From: Marinobacter fonticola
GTDB taxonomy: Bacteria; Pseudomonadota; Gammaproteobacteria; Pseudomonadales; Oleiphilaceae
Direction of reading: 5' to 3'
Assembly (NCBI RefSeq): GCF_008122265.1
Contig: NZ_CP043042.1
Location: forward strand, 4,340,001 to 4,404,000
Length of the DNA: 64,000 nucleotides
Part shown: piece after piece, positions 36,412 to 45,708 of the stretch
How the letters are laid out: each line of letters begins with the position of its first letter
How positions within the stretch are numbered: the stretch's first letter is position 1
Position numbers and translations under genes: made by a program
Notes under the pieces: model-generated
What the model saw: the letters and a program-made list of their open reading frames with translations, nothing else
What the model was told of the DNA's origin: nothing
Databases searched by the model: none

Positions 36412-37757
36412 AGCGTCGACTCCCTTTGTAGCTGTCTCAGATGATGATCGTAGGCCTGCTCGAAGACCTCCTCGAACAGACGCTCAAATCCCCGCTGACG
36501 GCTGGACCTGAGTTCTTCGTAGTAGTGCTTGTACATTTCCCAGGCCCAGGCCGGCTCGCTTTCGTCGGTCTGCAGACCCCGCCGGTAACCGTGGAAACGG
36601 CGCAGCAAATTTTCCGGCGAAAACGCGTGCAGGATGGCGCTCAGGGCTTCGCTGATGGCGGCCTGGCTGGCTTGCTGGTGGTGGCGCAACCCGGTCAGGC
36701 TTTCGGTGACGGCCGCTGGCGCGGAAAGATGCACCGGGCTGCGCTCGGCGGCGAACAGGGTCTGCATGGTGCTGTCGTAGTCCTGGCCCAAACGCAGTGG
36801 GTTGTCCTCGATGGGCTGCAGCCGGGTGCGTAGCGCACGATGGCGGCTGTCTTCGTGCTGGTGCAGTTCCAAAAGCCCTTGAATAGTGGCGTGCAAAGTC
36901 TGGCCGGCCTCTTCCAGGAACAGGCGCATATCGTCGCTGTCGCTGAAACGCAGGTCAGTCTCCATACCCCTCAGCAAGGGCGCACCGCTGATGTGTTTGC
37001 GGCTTTGCTCGCTGTCGTTATGCCGGTTATGACGGCTATCACGGGCATTAGGCGCCTGTTGGGAATACTCCGTGCGGACTTCATCCATGTTCCGCTTTCC
37101 TCCGTTAATCACGGGCAGGCGCAAGGCCCGTTCCCGCTCGTCCATATAGGGGTCGCTGGCTTGCGGCGCGCTGCCGTGCCAGGCAGGATCGTCGCTTAGC
37201 AGTTCCGGGCGCAGTTCTTCAGCCACCGTCTCCCGATCCTGATAGCTGAAACCTGCCATCGGATCGCGTTGTTCCCGTTCGCTCGGCGCCGGGTCCAAAT
37301 GGTCCAGGGGATCGGCCTGGCGCGGCTGGTCGCCGTCGTACTGGTGCAGCACCCCTTCTGGCGTGTTCACCAAGGAAGGATCGTCGACCTCCCCCTCCAT
37401 TGAAGCCGCCACGGGAACGGCTCCCTTGACCAGATCCGCCTGCACTTCGTACTTACCCAGGCGCAGCTTGTCGCCAGCCACCAGGCGCGCGCGACGACCG
37501 CGGCCCACCGGCAGGCTGGCGCTGTTGATGTAAGTGCGCCCGGAGCGGTCGATGAGGCAGAACTGCCCGTCGATCCAGCGGACTTCCGCATGGCCGGAGA
37601 CCACGCCGGTGCGGTGTGGCGACAAACGCCAGGTGTCGCTGGTCGCTGACCCGATCGAGCCGCCATTAGTGCCGAAATCACAGGAAATGTCGGCGCCGCT
37701 GCCCACTTCCCGGGGGTTACTGATGGTCAATCTGAGCCGTGTCTGGTTTGCGTCCAT
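36408..37757 (-). CDS. tagH: TagH, FHA-domain T6SS protein
   Basis: A 449-aa cytoplasmic protein. The N-terminal 100 residues form an FHA phosphothreonine-binding domain: WRLSPHRTGVVSGHAEVRW and FCLIDRSGRTYINSASLP contain the conserved Ser-His-Asn-type sites. An Asp/Pro-rich disordered middle (about 125-240) leads to the C-terminal VI_FHA region (AILHAFSPENLLRRF, EPAWAWEMYKHYYEELR). TagH proteins are targets of Thr phosphorylation in clusters with PpkA/PppA; no such kinase or phosphatase gene is in this window, so the control input is unclear. It lies between tssG and tssJ. Confidence 0.93.
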   Translation of the reverse strand: MDANQTRLRLTISNPREVGSGADISCDFGTNGGSIGSATSDTWRLSPHRTGVVSGHAEVRWIDGQFCLIDRSGRTYINSASLPVGRGRRARLVAGDKLRLGKYEVQADLVKGAVPVAASMEGEVDDPSLVNTPEGVLHQYDGDQPRQADPLDHLDPAPSEREQRDPMAGFSYQDRETVAEELRPELLSDDPAWHGSAPQASDPYMDERERALRLPVINGGKRNMDEVRTEYSQQAPNARDSRHNRHNDSEQSRKHISGAPLLRGMETDLRFSDSDDMRLFLEEAGQTLHATIQGLLELHQHEDSRHRALRTRLQPIEDNPLRLGQDYDSTMQTLFAAERSPVHLSAPAAVTESLTGLRHHQQASQAAISEALSAILHAFSPENLLRRFHGYRRGLQTDESEPAWAWEMYKHYYEELRSSRQRGFERLFEEVFEQAYDHHLRQLQRESTL

Positions 37758-37760
37758 GGG

Positions 37761-38777
37761 TCACCGTCGGATCTGAATGCGGACGGCCTGCTGCGGCTCG
37801 CCCGGTGTCGGGTTAACGAAGGTGGTCCAGCCCAGGCGTACGTCCTTACCCAATTGCATGGGTTCGACATCTTCGGGCCGGATCACCAGCTCCAGGTCAT
37901 ACGCCAACTGTTCGCGCATGGTGAACTCCACCAGCTTGACCAGACTCTGGTGCTCCTGGCCATTGGGCAGGAAATCGGCGAATCGAGCGCGGGACAGATT
38001 CTTCAGACGCAGGATGAACTTGCCGCTACGGTCGCGGATGCGCGAACCCAGCAATGTTTCCTGACCCAATCGGCCGTTGGCCTTACCGAGGCAGGTCTGC
38101 TGGTCCGCCGGTATATCGACCTTGCGCAACACCCAGGGCTCGATTTCCACATCCGGGAGATCGAAACAGTGAGCGACGATGCCACTGACCACTTCCGGCG
38201 ACCGGCTGCGGCCAGCCATCAAACCGGCGTAGGCCAGCATCTTCGACCAATTGATCGGCGTATCGCCGCGCAGGTCGCCATCGCCCAGACCGACCAACGA
38301 GAAGATGTGCTCGGAAAAGGCGTCGCTGGCGCCCGGCTGGAAGCGCACGTAATAGCGGTACTTGCGCCACACGCGGTGGAACAGGGTCACCAGCCGGTGA
38401 TTAAAGAAGTCGAGGAAATAGCGGCGAATACCAGTGCCCTGTCCGTATTCCCAGGCCAGATCTTCCAAGTAGTAGCCCGGCAGCGGCGACTGGGAGCCGT
38501 GCAATCCCAGGAAGCTGACTTCCATCTGGTACGGCGCGTATTCGTGCTCCGGCAGACCCGCAGATAGCACGTCGCTACCCGGAAAACCCAAACTGGCGGT
38601 CGACGAGAATCGGATACGCTCGTAGTGCGGCGCATCGTCCGTCGACCGCTCGAGGTCGTCCCCGTGCAGGCGATGGATCAGGTCCACCAGCTGAAAAAAG
38701 TTGTAGCGGCGTGCATTCCCAAGAACGGGTTGCAGGCCGACTACATCAGGGGCTGCTGCCCGGTCTGTAACGTCCAT
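37761..38777 (-). CDS. tssG: TssG baseplate protein
   Basis: A 338-aa baseplate wedge protein. The N terminus shows YNFFQLVDLIHRLHGDD and RIRFSSTASLGFPGSDV, followed by SFLGLHGSQSPLPGYYLEDL, the strongest TssG signature. The protein forms the TssE-F-G wedge. Its first 37 bases overlap the end of tssF on the same strand, so the two are translationally coupled. ATG at 38777. Confidence 0.95.
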   Translation of the reverse strand: MDVTDRAAAPDVVGLQPVLGNARRYNFFQLVDLIHRLHGDDLERSTDDAPHYERIRFSSTASLGFPGSDVLSAGLPEHEYAPYQMEVSFLGLHGSQSPLPGYYLEDLAWEYGQGTGIRRYFLDFFNHRLVTLFHRVWRKYRYYVRFQPGASDAFSEHIFSLVGLGDGDLRGDTPINWSKMLAYAGLMAGRSRSPEVVSGIVAHCFDLPDVEIEPWVLRKVDIPADQQTCLGKANGRLGQETLLGSRIRDRSGKFILRLKNLSRARFADFLPNGQEHQSLVKLVEFTMREQLAYDLELVIRPEDVEPMQLGKDVRLGWTTFVNPTPGEPQQAVRIQIRR

Positions 38778-40519
38778 GTGTACCGTTCCTGGTTATCGGA
38801 ATTCACCACATCCAAGAGGTGAAAGGCATTGATACTGGCATAAAGTGCGAAGAACTGGCTGAGTACGGTGCCAAACAGGTAGAGATCGCCCTCCGAGGCG
38901 AAGGCCTGCTGGTCCAGCGTCAGCGTCGACTGGATGCCCCGCACGGGCAGGCCGCGATGCATGCGGTCCACCGGCTGGGTCTGGATCGCCTGGATACCCG
39001 CCAACCGCTGCTGGGACACCCGCTCCGCCTGGCGGTCCACCAGCGCACGGAAATCGTAGACCCGCAGCACCGAGCGCAGGGCGTCCACGTCCAGCAGTGA
39101 CAGGTAGTTCAGCGACAGATTGGAAACCAGAGTCCACAACAGGCTGCCATCGAGCGTCGGGCGTAACGTGGGCGTCGGCCGCGTAATATTGCGGAAGGAC
39201 GCAAACGCTGGCGTGCTCTGGGTGGCGTGACAGATATCGCCGACCGCCAACTGGCTCGGCAATTGCCGGTTGGTGCAGGTCAGGGTCAGCGAGATCGCCT
39301 CGTGCTGGTTCAGGCAGGCGCTCTCGTCCCCTCGCACAAACGAGATGAAATGATCGAAGCCGTCGCCGCGCACGCTCTCACGCACACGAACCCGGTAATA
39401 CAGCGCCGTACGGTTGCGATCACGCTCTATTTGATGCTGAAAACTCTCGAACGCGCTGTACAGCCGCGGCTCACCACGCTCGCGGCCACGCGGGTTGTCC
39501 AGCCAGCCTTCCACCTGATCCACACTAAAGATTTCGTAGTGGGACGCATGGCGGCTAGACGGCTGCATACGGTATTCGGTCTGCCGGCCGTTGAGGTCGA
39601 TAGGTTCGGCCTCGTGGGTGAACAGGTTGATCGCTGGCGCGCAGTAAAGCTGGAAGCTCTCTTCGCGCACCTTGGCATCGGGTGGCAACGTCCGGTTAAA
39701 CCGAAAGCGCAGGGTTATTTCGTCAGCCTGGGCATTGGGCAGATGCCGATTCAGGCCCATCAGGTCGACGAAATGGAATGCCTCGGGGAAACTCAGGTAT
39801 TCCTGCAGGATGCGGTAGCCGGAATAGGCATTTTTGGGATACGGCAGGAGCGCATCGTCCGCAGCAAAACCCACCTGGCGTAAGGCATCCTTCGGCAGGC
39901 GCTGAACGGTTCCACCCACTTCGAGTTCGATGGCCTCCAGACAATGGTTCAGCCAAAGATACAGGGTCTGCGCGGTGAAGGTGTCGCCACCCAGATGAAA
40001 ACGCAGGCTGTCCATGCCCAGCTCGGACAACGGCTGGTCCGTATGCAGGGCCAGGGTCAGCTCGACCACGGACACTTCCCGTGAATGCTCGGCATGGGCC
40101 TCCGCCAGGGTCATCGGATACATGGCGATATCGCGACAGGTGCGGAAGCGGCACTGAGTCTGGCCGCGACGGTCGCCCACCATACCGCTGCGCACTTCCG
40201 TATGCCGCGGAATGACTTGGCGCTCGCTAAGAGCATGCAACTGCGGATCGAAACGCATAATGGTCGCGCTGGGCACCGGCCGCAGGTAGTTTGGCCAGAG
40301 CATGTTCAGCAGCGAATGGGTCAGCTCGGGGAATTCGTCCTCGACCTTTTCCCGCAGCTTGCCGGTCAGAAACGCAAAGCCTTCCAGCAGGCGTTCCACG
40401 TCCGGATCGGTGCTCTGCTCCGACAGGAAGCGGGTCAGCTGAGGATGGGCCTCGGCAAACTCACGTCCCTGCAGGCGCAGGAAATTCAGCTCGTCTCGAT
40501 AGAATCTGTTTAACTTCAC
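38741..40519 (-). CDS. tssF: TssF baseplate protein
   Basis: A 592-aa baseplate protein. It opens FYRDELNFLRLQGREFAEAHP and has the family blocks ARFLTGKLREKVEDEFPELTHSLLNMLWPNYLRP-type sequence (about residues 45-85). The start is a GTG at 40519, four bases after the tssE stop; there is no good ribosome site, so coupling to tssE is likely. TssF dimers form the arms of the baseplate wedge with TssG. Confidence 0.95.
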   Translation of the reverse strand: MKLNRFYRDELNFLRLQGREFAEAHPQLTRFLSEQSTDPDVERLLEGFAFLTGKLREKVEDEFPELTHSLLNMLWPNYLRPVPSATIMRFDPQLHALSERQVIPRHTEVRSGMVGDRRGQTQCRFRTCRDIAMYPMTLAEAHAEHSREVSVVELTLALHTDQPLSELGMDSLRFHLGGDTFTAQTLYLWLNHCLEAIELEVGGTVQRLPKDALRQVGFAADDALLPYPKNAYSGYRILQEYLSFPEAFHFVDLMGLNRHLPNAQADEITLRFRFNRTLPPDAKVREESFQLYCAPAINLFTHEAEPIDLNGRQTEYRMQPSSRHASHYEIFSVDQVEGWLDNPRGRERGEPRLYSAFESFQHQIERDRNRTALYYRVRVRESVRGDGFDHFISFVRGDESACLNQHEAISLTLTCTNRQLPSQLAVGDICHATQSTPAFASFRNITRPTPTLRPTLDGSLLWTLVSNLSLNYLSLLDVDALRSVLRVYDFRALVDRQAERVSQQRLAGIQAIQTQPVDRMHRGLPVRGIQSTLTLDQQAFASEGDLYLFGTVLSQFFALYASINAFHLLDVVNSDNQERYTWTLQTGQQPLM

Positions 40520-40523
40520 GACG

Positions 40524-40964
40524 TTACACCACGCGATAATATCGCCTGTCGTCCAACAGAAGGTCGATGGTAGTTCGATCCTCGAAGGAATTTACACGGA
40601 GGTGGACGGTAACCTGGAAGCGCAGCTGCAAGGGATCGGGTCCCTGGGGCATGGCAACGACGTCGACCCGTTTGACTCGGGGTTCGTACTGTTCGATGCA
40701 CTGCCGGATAGCGCTGCGGATCCGGATGTTCAGGTCCTGGGTGCCGAGGGTGGCATCGTTGAAGTCCACCAGCCCGAGGGCCGGTGCACTGGCGCTGTTA
40801 CCCGGATGGGTATTGAGCAGCCTAACCAGATGCCGTTTGATGGAATCCACCACGTGGGTGAACTCGCCCATTGCGTTCCCTGCGGGCCGGGAAGCCTGTT
40901 CGAGTCGCTCGAACAGGCTTCCCCCTGTGGACTGAACACCGTGATCACCGGTGTCCCAGCTCAC
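40524..40964 (-). CDS. tssE: TssE (gp25-like) baseplate protein
   Basis: A 146-aa gp25-like protein. The motif NTHPGNSASAPALGLVDFND (about 63-82) is the TssE/gp25 signature, and RIRSAIRQCIEQYEPRVKRV follows. It connects the baseplate wedge to the sheath. The start is a GTG at 40964 with AAGGAG six bases upstream inside the last codons of tssC, so translation continues from tssC. Three bases separate the stop of tssC from this start. Confidence 0.95.
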   Translation of the reverse strand: MSWDTGDHGVQSTGGSLFERLEQASRPAGNAMGEFTHVVDSIKRHLVRLLNTHPGNSASAPALGLVDFNDATLGTQDLNIRIRSAIRQCIEQYEPRVKRVDVVAMPQGPDPLQLRFQVTVHLRVNSFEDRTTIDLLLDDRRYYRVV

Positions 40965-40967
40965 GCG

Positions 40968-42449
40968 TTACTCCTTGTCGAGGCGTCCGACCAGCGAAAG
41001 CTCGAAGTTGGCACCCATGTATTTGAAATGCGGACGTACGGCCAGTGACACCTGGTACCAGCCCGGATCGCCTTCCACTTCGGAAACGGTAACCTGAGCG
41101 GCGCGCAGGGGGCGACGGCTACGGACTTCGGCCGGCGGATTTTCCTGGTCGGCCACGTACTGCCTGATCCACGTGTTCAGCTCACGTTCCAGATCCTGAC
41201 GCTCTTTCCAGGAGCCGATCTGCTCGCGCTGCAGCACTTTGATGTAGTGCGCCAGGCGATTGATGATGAACATGTACGGCAGTTGGGTGCCCAACTTGTA
41301 GTTGGTCTCCGCTTCCTTGCCTTCCTTGGTATTGGGGAAGACCTTGGGCTTCTGCACCGAGTTGGCCGAGAAGAACGCGGCATTGTCGCTGCCCTTGCGC
41401 ATGGTCAGGGCGATGAAACCCTCGTCCGCCATTTCGTATTCGCGGCGGTCGGTCACCAGCACTTCGGTGGGAATCTTCGCTTCCAGCTGGCCGAAGGATT
41501 CGAACAGGTGCACGGGCAGATCTTCAACCGCGCCGCCGCTCTGGGGGCCGATGATATTCGGGCACCAGCGATACTTGGCAAAGCTGTCGGTCAGGCGCGT
41601 GGCCAGCAAATAGGCGGTATTGCCCCACAGGTAGTGATCGTGGTCGCCGCTGACGTCTTCCTTATAGTTGAAGGCGCGCACCGGGTTATCGACCGGATCG
41701 TAGGGTGTACGCAGCAGGAAGCGTGGCGCGGTCAGTCCCAGGTAACGAGCGTCTTCGGATTCGCGCAGGGAGCGCCACTTGGCGTAGCGCGGGCCTTCGA
41801 AAACGGCGCTCAGTTCCTTGATCGCAGGCAACTCCTGGAAGCTATCGACGCCAAAGAAGGTCGGCGCGACGGAGGACAGGAACGGCGCGTGAGCCATGGC
41901 GCCAACGGAAGATACATACTGCAGCAGTTTCATGTCCGGGGTGGACGGGGTGAAGGCGTAGTTGCCGACAACCGCGCCGACCGGCTCACCACCGAACTGG
42001 CCATAACCGGTGGCATAGACGTGCTTGTAGAAACCGGTTTGGGTGACGTCCGGCGCGAACTCGAAGTCCTCGAGCAGCTCGGTCTTGGTGGCGTGCAGGA
42101 TATCCACCTTGATATTTTCGCGGAATTCGGTGCGGTCGACCATCAGTTTCAGACCGCGCCAGGACGACTCCAGCTCCTGCAACTGAGGCGCGTGCAGGAT
42201 CTCGTCCATCTGTGCGCTGATCTTGCGATCCAGCTCGACCACCATCTGGTCGACCAGCGCCTTGTTGACCGGCTGGCCTTTTTCTTCGCTATTCAGCAGG
42301 TTGGCAATGAAGGTCGCAACACCGCGACGGGCTACATCGTAGCCTTCGTCCGCCGGTTTCAAGCGGCTGTTAGCCATGACCTGATCGAGGAGCGAGCCCT
42401 CTTCTACGGATTCGGTGGCAGCGGACTGCTGCACGGCTGTATCAGACAT
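40968..42449 (-). CDS. tssC: TssC sheath large subunit
   Basis: A 493-aa contractile sheath protein. Landmarks are LEELESSWRGLKLMVDRTEF-type sequence near residue 75, FGGEPVGAVVGNYAF, APFLSSVAPTFFGVDSFQELP, and the C-terminal FKYMGANFELSLVGRLDKE. It pairs with TssB. The ATG at 42449 follows AAAGGGATGTGG, whereas a longer frame to 42518 is not needed for any family domain. It is separated from tssB by 133 bases, containing only a small hairpin and repeats. Confidence 0.96.
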   Translation of the reverse strand: MSDTAVQQSAATESVEEGSLLDQVMANSRLKPADEGYDVARRGVATFIANLLNSEEKGQPVNKALVDQMVVELDRKISAQMDEILHAPQLQELESSWRGLKLMVDRTEFRENIKVDILHATKTELLEDFEFAPDVTQTGFYKHVYATGYGQFGGEPVGAVVGNYAFTPSTPDMKLLQYVSSVGAMAHAPFLSSVAPTFFGVDSFQELPAIKELSAVFEGPRYAKWRSLRESEDARYLGLTAPRFLLRTPYDPVDNPVRAFNYKEDVSGDHDHYLWGNTAYLLATRLTDSFAKYRWCPNIIGPQSGGAVEDLPVHLFESFGQLEAKIPTEVLVTDRREYEMADEGFIALTMRKGSDNAAFFSANSVQKPKVFPNTKEGKEAETNYKLGTQLPYMFIINRLAHYIKVLQREQIGSWKERQDLERELNTWIRQYVADQENPPAEVRSRRPLRAAQVTVSEVEGDPGWYQVSLAVRPHFKYMGANFELSLVGRLDKE

Positions 42450-42582
42450 ACCACATCCCTTTAGTACGTGATTCGAAAGTACGTGTTTGAGGTTGAACAA
42501 AGGCGTCCTGGCCTTCAATCAGGTGTTAGGAACCTGGGGCGATTGGAACCCGAACGCCTTGAAGCGTACCGAAAGCCCGACT

Positions 42583-43089
42583 TCAGTCGGCTGCCGGTTC
42601 GCCTTCGCCACTGACCAGATCCAGCTCGGCCAGCAGTTTCTCGCGCGCATCGTCGTTGTCGAGCAGTTCCTGCAGCTTGGAGCGGAACTGCGGCACATTG
42701 CCGAGCGGACCTTTCAAGGCTACGAGGGCTTCGCGCAGTTCGATCAGCTTGCGCAGCTCAGGCACCTGGCGTGCCACGCTGTCGGGCGAGAAATCGTCGA
42801 GCTTGCCGAATTCGAGATTGACCGGGAGGTCGTCGGCATTCTCTTCGAGACGGTTAGGAACCGTTGTGGACAACGTCAGACCGGCTTCTTTCATCACGGA
42901 CTGAAAGTTGTTCTTGTCAACGGAGATGCTTTTGCGTTCTTCGAGGGGAGTTTCTTCGGGGTGTCCCTTGAAATCGCCAACCACGAACATCTTCAGCGGC
43001 AATTCCATTTCAGCTTGCTGATCACCGGTGGCGGGGACGTACTTGATATTGATGCGCTCTTTAGGCGCAACAGAACCTTCCTTAGACAT
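42583..43089 (-). CDS. tssB: TssB sheath small subunit
   Basis: A 168-aa sheath protein, the first gene of the T6SS transcription unit. It begins MSKEGSVAPKERINIKYVP and has GDQQAEMELPLKMFVVGDF, ERKSISVDKNNFQSVMKEAGL and PVNLEFGKLDDFSPDSVARQVPEL in family order. AAGGAGTT precedes the ATG. The palindrome CCGACTTCAGTCGG (42577-42590) spans its stop codon and could pause transcription before tssC. Confidence 0.96.
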   Translation of the reverse strand: MSKEGSVAPKERINIKYVPATGDQQAEMELPLKMFVVGDFKGHPEETPLEERKSISVDKNNFQSVMKEAGLTLSTTVPNRLEENADDLPVNLEFGKLDDFSPDSVARQVPELRKLIELREALVALKGPLGNVPQFRSKLQELLDNDDAREKLLAELDLVSGEGEPAAD

Positions 43090-43116
43090 GGGAACTCCTT
43101 AAGTCCGTTTAACGTT

Positions 43117-43154
43117 GTACAGTCCATTGCACGTACCGTCCTGGTACGCTGTAC
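43117..43154 (-). promoter_or_regulatory. Nested inverted repeats in the tssB leader
   Basis: CGTACC (43132-43137), a five-base loop and GGTACG (43143-43148) form a perfect 6-bp stem, and an outer pair GTACAG (43117-43122) and CTGTAC (43149-43154) is also present. The region lies 28-65 bases upstream of the tssB ATG, where an operator or 5'-UTR hairpin would sit. Confidence 0.5.
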
Positions 43155-43226
43155 GGAACGAACTCTACACACGAGCCCCATCGCCCTCAAGCAAAAAATC
43201 GCCGATTTTGTAAACAAATATAAAAC

Positions 43227-43243
43227 TTGGGCAACTTATTGCC
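43227..43243 (-). promoter_or_regulatory. Palindrome and sigma-54-like half sites upstream of tssB
   Basis: GGCAACTTATTGCC (43230-43243) is a perfect 5-4-5 palindrome about 141 bases upstream of tssB. On the minus strand it reads TGGCAATAAGTTGC, which resembles a -24/-12 sigma-54 promoter but is one base too short between GG and GC. TTGCCCAA recurs at 43297-43304. It may be a VasH or other activator site; a promoter claim is weak. Confidence 0.3.
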
Positions 43244-43460
43244 AGAGAGCGGCCTAAAATTAAAGCTAAATCAACCTTTTGGCGACATGTAAATAATTGC
43301 CCAAAAAACCAAGCATCGACAGATCACCGGCGCTTCGGTGTCCAGGTCCCGCGCCTACGATGGCCACACCGCTTAGACGGCGCTCAAAGGTGTCTGCACA
43401 CCAGTGGGATGCCAGAGCATCTGCTGGCCGACCGTGGCAGTGAGAGCACCTTCGCCCCCT

Positions 43461-44660
43461 CTATTCTGTTTTACGACCGGCAGCGCCCGTTGTGTACACC
43501 TGTGGCCGAGCCCCCAGTCTAAGAAGTAGCAATACTGCCATAAGCAAAACTGGCACCATCCCCATATTCGCCGCACTCCAGCCAACTCCACTTATTAACG
43601 CGCCTGCAGCAAATGACGCCATTGTTGCCATGAAACCATTTCCCAACTCCATCAAGCCCTGAGCATGGCCGCGCTCGCCCGCTCTATGCCCGCTGGCCAA
43701 GAGGGTGGTGCCAGAGACGAACATCAGATTCCAGCCCATACCCAGCAGGAGAGAGCTGGCGAGGAAAGCGGCTTTAGTCTCTCCCGTAAGTGCGACCGAC
43801 GCGCTCAGCGCCAGTAATACCGCACCCAGCAGCGCAATATTCCGGCTACCGAATCTATCCACCAGCGAGCCGGCCAAAAATGCCGGCAAGAACATGCCGA
43901 GCACATGCCACTGGATAACCTGAGCGGCGTTGTCGGTATTCAGGCCGCTGAACTTCATGGCCAGCGGAGTAGCGGTCATGACCAGTACCATAATGCCATG
44001 TCCCGCCAGGGTGGTGGCCATAGCGGTTCGTACAATCCGGCGCGATAGCAGTCGCTTCATGACCACTAGCCCGGTCTCACTGGGTTTGGGAGCGACGCCT
44101 TCTCTCAACCGGGCCATCAGGATCACGCCGATGAAGGCGAGCCCGGCTATCAGCAGATAGGAGCCCATAAACTGTACGTTAGCGGCGTCCCTAGACCAGA
44201 TCGCCAATGTCGGCGCGATCACCGCCGCACAGACGCCGCCGCCGACCACAAGCGCAGCTGCCCGTCCCTTCTGGGCTTCCGGCACCATTTCCAGAGCGGC
44301 GAATCGATAGTACATCGCCGAGGCCTGATAGCCTCCGATCGCGGGGCCACCCAGGCAGAAGATCGAAAAGCTATCCAGCCAGATACCAGCAGCCGAGATC
44401 AGCCCGCCCGCAACGCCGAGTCCGGCCCCCAGAATCAGCCCGGGCCTGCGTCCGCGGGACTGCATGAACATCGAGAGAAAGTGCACAGTACCGAGATTGC
44501 CGGCGGCCAGCAGCGCCGACGGCAAAGTCGCCAAGACAGGTGATGGTGCAAGCGTCATACCCACAATAGAAGTCAGGGTGATTCCGATGATGGCACAAGA
44601 CCAGAACAAAGCCTGGGCGATAAATAGCAATCGGACCGAGGGGTTACCGAGAAACAGCAT
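43461..44660 (-). CDS. MFS transporter (efflux type)
   Basis: A 399-aa transporter with about 12 membrane helices. It opens MLFLGNPSVRLLFIAQALFW and contains the cytoplasmic loop RGRRPGLILGAG and later LVDRFGSRNIALLGAVLLAL, the MFS loop signatures. The substrate cannot be read from sequence; the fold suggests drug or metabolite efflux. The ATG at 44660 has GGAG nine bases upstream; a longer frame to 44882 begins with low-complexity sequence and is rejected. The regulator gene upstream on the same strand is 37 bases from this start, so co-regulation is likely. Confidence 0.88.
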   Translation of the reverse strand: MLFLGNPSVRLLFIAQALFWSCAIIGITLTSIVGMTLAPSPVLATLPSALLAAGNLGTVHFLSMFMQSRGRRPGLILGAGLGVAGGLISAAGIWLDSFSIFCLGGPAIGGYQASAMYYRFAALEMVPEAQKGRAAALVVGGGVCAAVIAPTLAIWSRDAANVQFMGSYLLIAGLAFIGVILMARLREGVAPKPSETGLVVMKRLLSRRIVRTAMATTLAGHGIMVLVMTATPLAMKFSGLNTDNAAQVIQWHVLGMFLPAFLAGSLVDRFGSRNIALLGAVLLALSASVALTGETKAAFLASSLLLGMGWNLMFVSGTTLLASGHRAGERGHAQGLMELGNGFMATMASFAAGALISGVGWSAANMGMVPVLLMAVLLLLRLGARPQVYTTGAAGRKTE

Positions 44661-44697
44661 GGTGACTCTCCAAAGCGGAGACGGAATTAGCTGGCGT

Positions 44698-45708
44698 TTA
44701 CGCCAGTACGCTCGAACTGAAGCGCTGTGCGTATTCGATGGGGCTGACAGAAAGGTGACGATGAAACGCCCGGCGTAGAGTCTCCGGATGGCCGAAGCCG
44801 CAAAGCCTGGCCGCGGTACTGGCGCTGACCTGCCCACCCTGCAGCATTCCCCGGGCCACCTCCACTCGGACCCGCTCCACATAGCGCCCGGGAGTCATCC
44901 CGACGTCACGGACGAATATTCGGGAAAATGTCCGCGGCGCCATGTGGATACGCGCTGCCAGCACATCGAGGGACAGATCCTTGTCGAGATTGTCGGGAAT
45001 CCAGTCCAGCACGGCGCTTAGACGCGTGGTCGTGCCTATCTCTGGCATCAGGTAAGCGCTGAACTGCTCTTGGCCACCCGGCCGTTTCAGGAATACCACC
45101 AGCCTTCGAGCCACGGCCAGGGCGAGGGCTTGGCCCAGATCCGCCTCTACCAGGGCCAGTGCAAGGTCGATCCCGGCCGTGACGCCGGCCGAGGTAAAGA
45201 TGTGCGCGTTGCCATCGCGGTCGTCGGGATCGTAGGTGTGCAGTCGATTTGTATGAACCCGGACCTGGGGAAAACGCAATTTCAGTTCGTCACGTCGCGA
45301 CCAATGGGTCGTCGCGACGCGGTCGTTCAGTAGTCCAGCCGCCGCCAACACCAGCGCACCAGAGCACACCGAGCCGAGTCGGCGGACTTGGCCTTCGGCC
45401 TTTCGTACCCACTCCAGCACATCTGGCGACCGCCAGGTGGCATCGACACCCACGCCTCCCGGTATCAGCAAGGTATCGAGATTGGCGGCGTCGATGGCTG
45501 ACCATGCCTCGTCAGCATATAGCCGGAATCCGGCGGAGGTTGTGATTGGCCCCGCCTCCGGACCTAATACGAGAGTTTGATAGGCCGGGGGTAAGCCCAG
45601 TCGCTTGAGTTCATCATTCGCGGACGCAAAGACTTGTAGCGGCCCCGTTACATCGAGGCTCATCACTTCGGGGAAAGCAAGTGAGGCAATCTGGCGGGGG
45701 TGGTTCAT
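44698..45708 (-). CDS. GlxA-type transcriptional regulator (DJ-1/PfpI plus AraC HTH)
   Basis: A 336-aa regulator. Residues 5-190 form a DJ-1/PfpI domain (LDTLLIPGGVG, LGSVCSGALVLAAAGLLNDR, with the nucleophile-position Cys in GSVCSGA). The C-terminal AraC-type region (about 220-330) has two helix-turn-helix units (LSLDVLAARIHMAPRTFSRIFVRDVGMTPGRYV, quoted only in part for length: DVLAARIHMAPRTFSR) and FGHPETLRRAFHRHL. In GlxA-like regulators the DJ-1 part senses a small ligand, e.g. glycine betaine or dimethylglycine derivatives. It likely controls the adjacent MFS gene. ATG at 45708; the ribosome site is weak. Confidence 0.9.
   Translation of the reverse strand: MNHPRQIASLAFPEVMSLDVTGPLQVFASANDELKRLGLPPAYQTLVLGPEAGPITTSAGFRLYADEAWSAIDAANLDTLLIPGGVGVDATWRSPDVLEWVRKAEGQVRRLGSVCSGALVLAAAGLLNDRVATTHWSRRDELKLRFPQVRVHTNRLHTYDPDDRDGNAHIFTSAGVTAGIDLALALVEADLGQALALAVARRLVVFLKRPGGQEQFSAYLMPEIGTTTRLSAVLDWIPDNLDKDLSLDVLAARIHMAPRTFSRIFVRDVGMTPGRYVERVRVEVARGMLQGGQVSASTAARLCGFGHPETLRRAFHRHLSVSPIEYAQRFSSSVLA

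Larger units (their letters stand above)
43090..43460. other. Intergenic region between tssB and an MFS gene
   Basis: A 371-base gap without a plausible gene. The tssB-proximal part has the two inverted-repeat groups noted separately and an AT-rich stretch (about 43190-43310) typical of a promoter region. The MFS-proximal part shows no terminator with a T-run. Upstream elements for the T6SS operon probably lie here. Confidence 0.6.

Noticed and set aside
41247..42464. Long open frame (405 codons) antisense to tssC
   Set aside because: Same reason; tssC on the other strand is unmistakable.
43228..43243. Sigma-54 promoter upstream of tssB
   Set aside because: GG and GC elements are one base too close; spacing is normally strict. 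Kept only as a palindrome.
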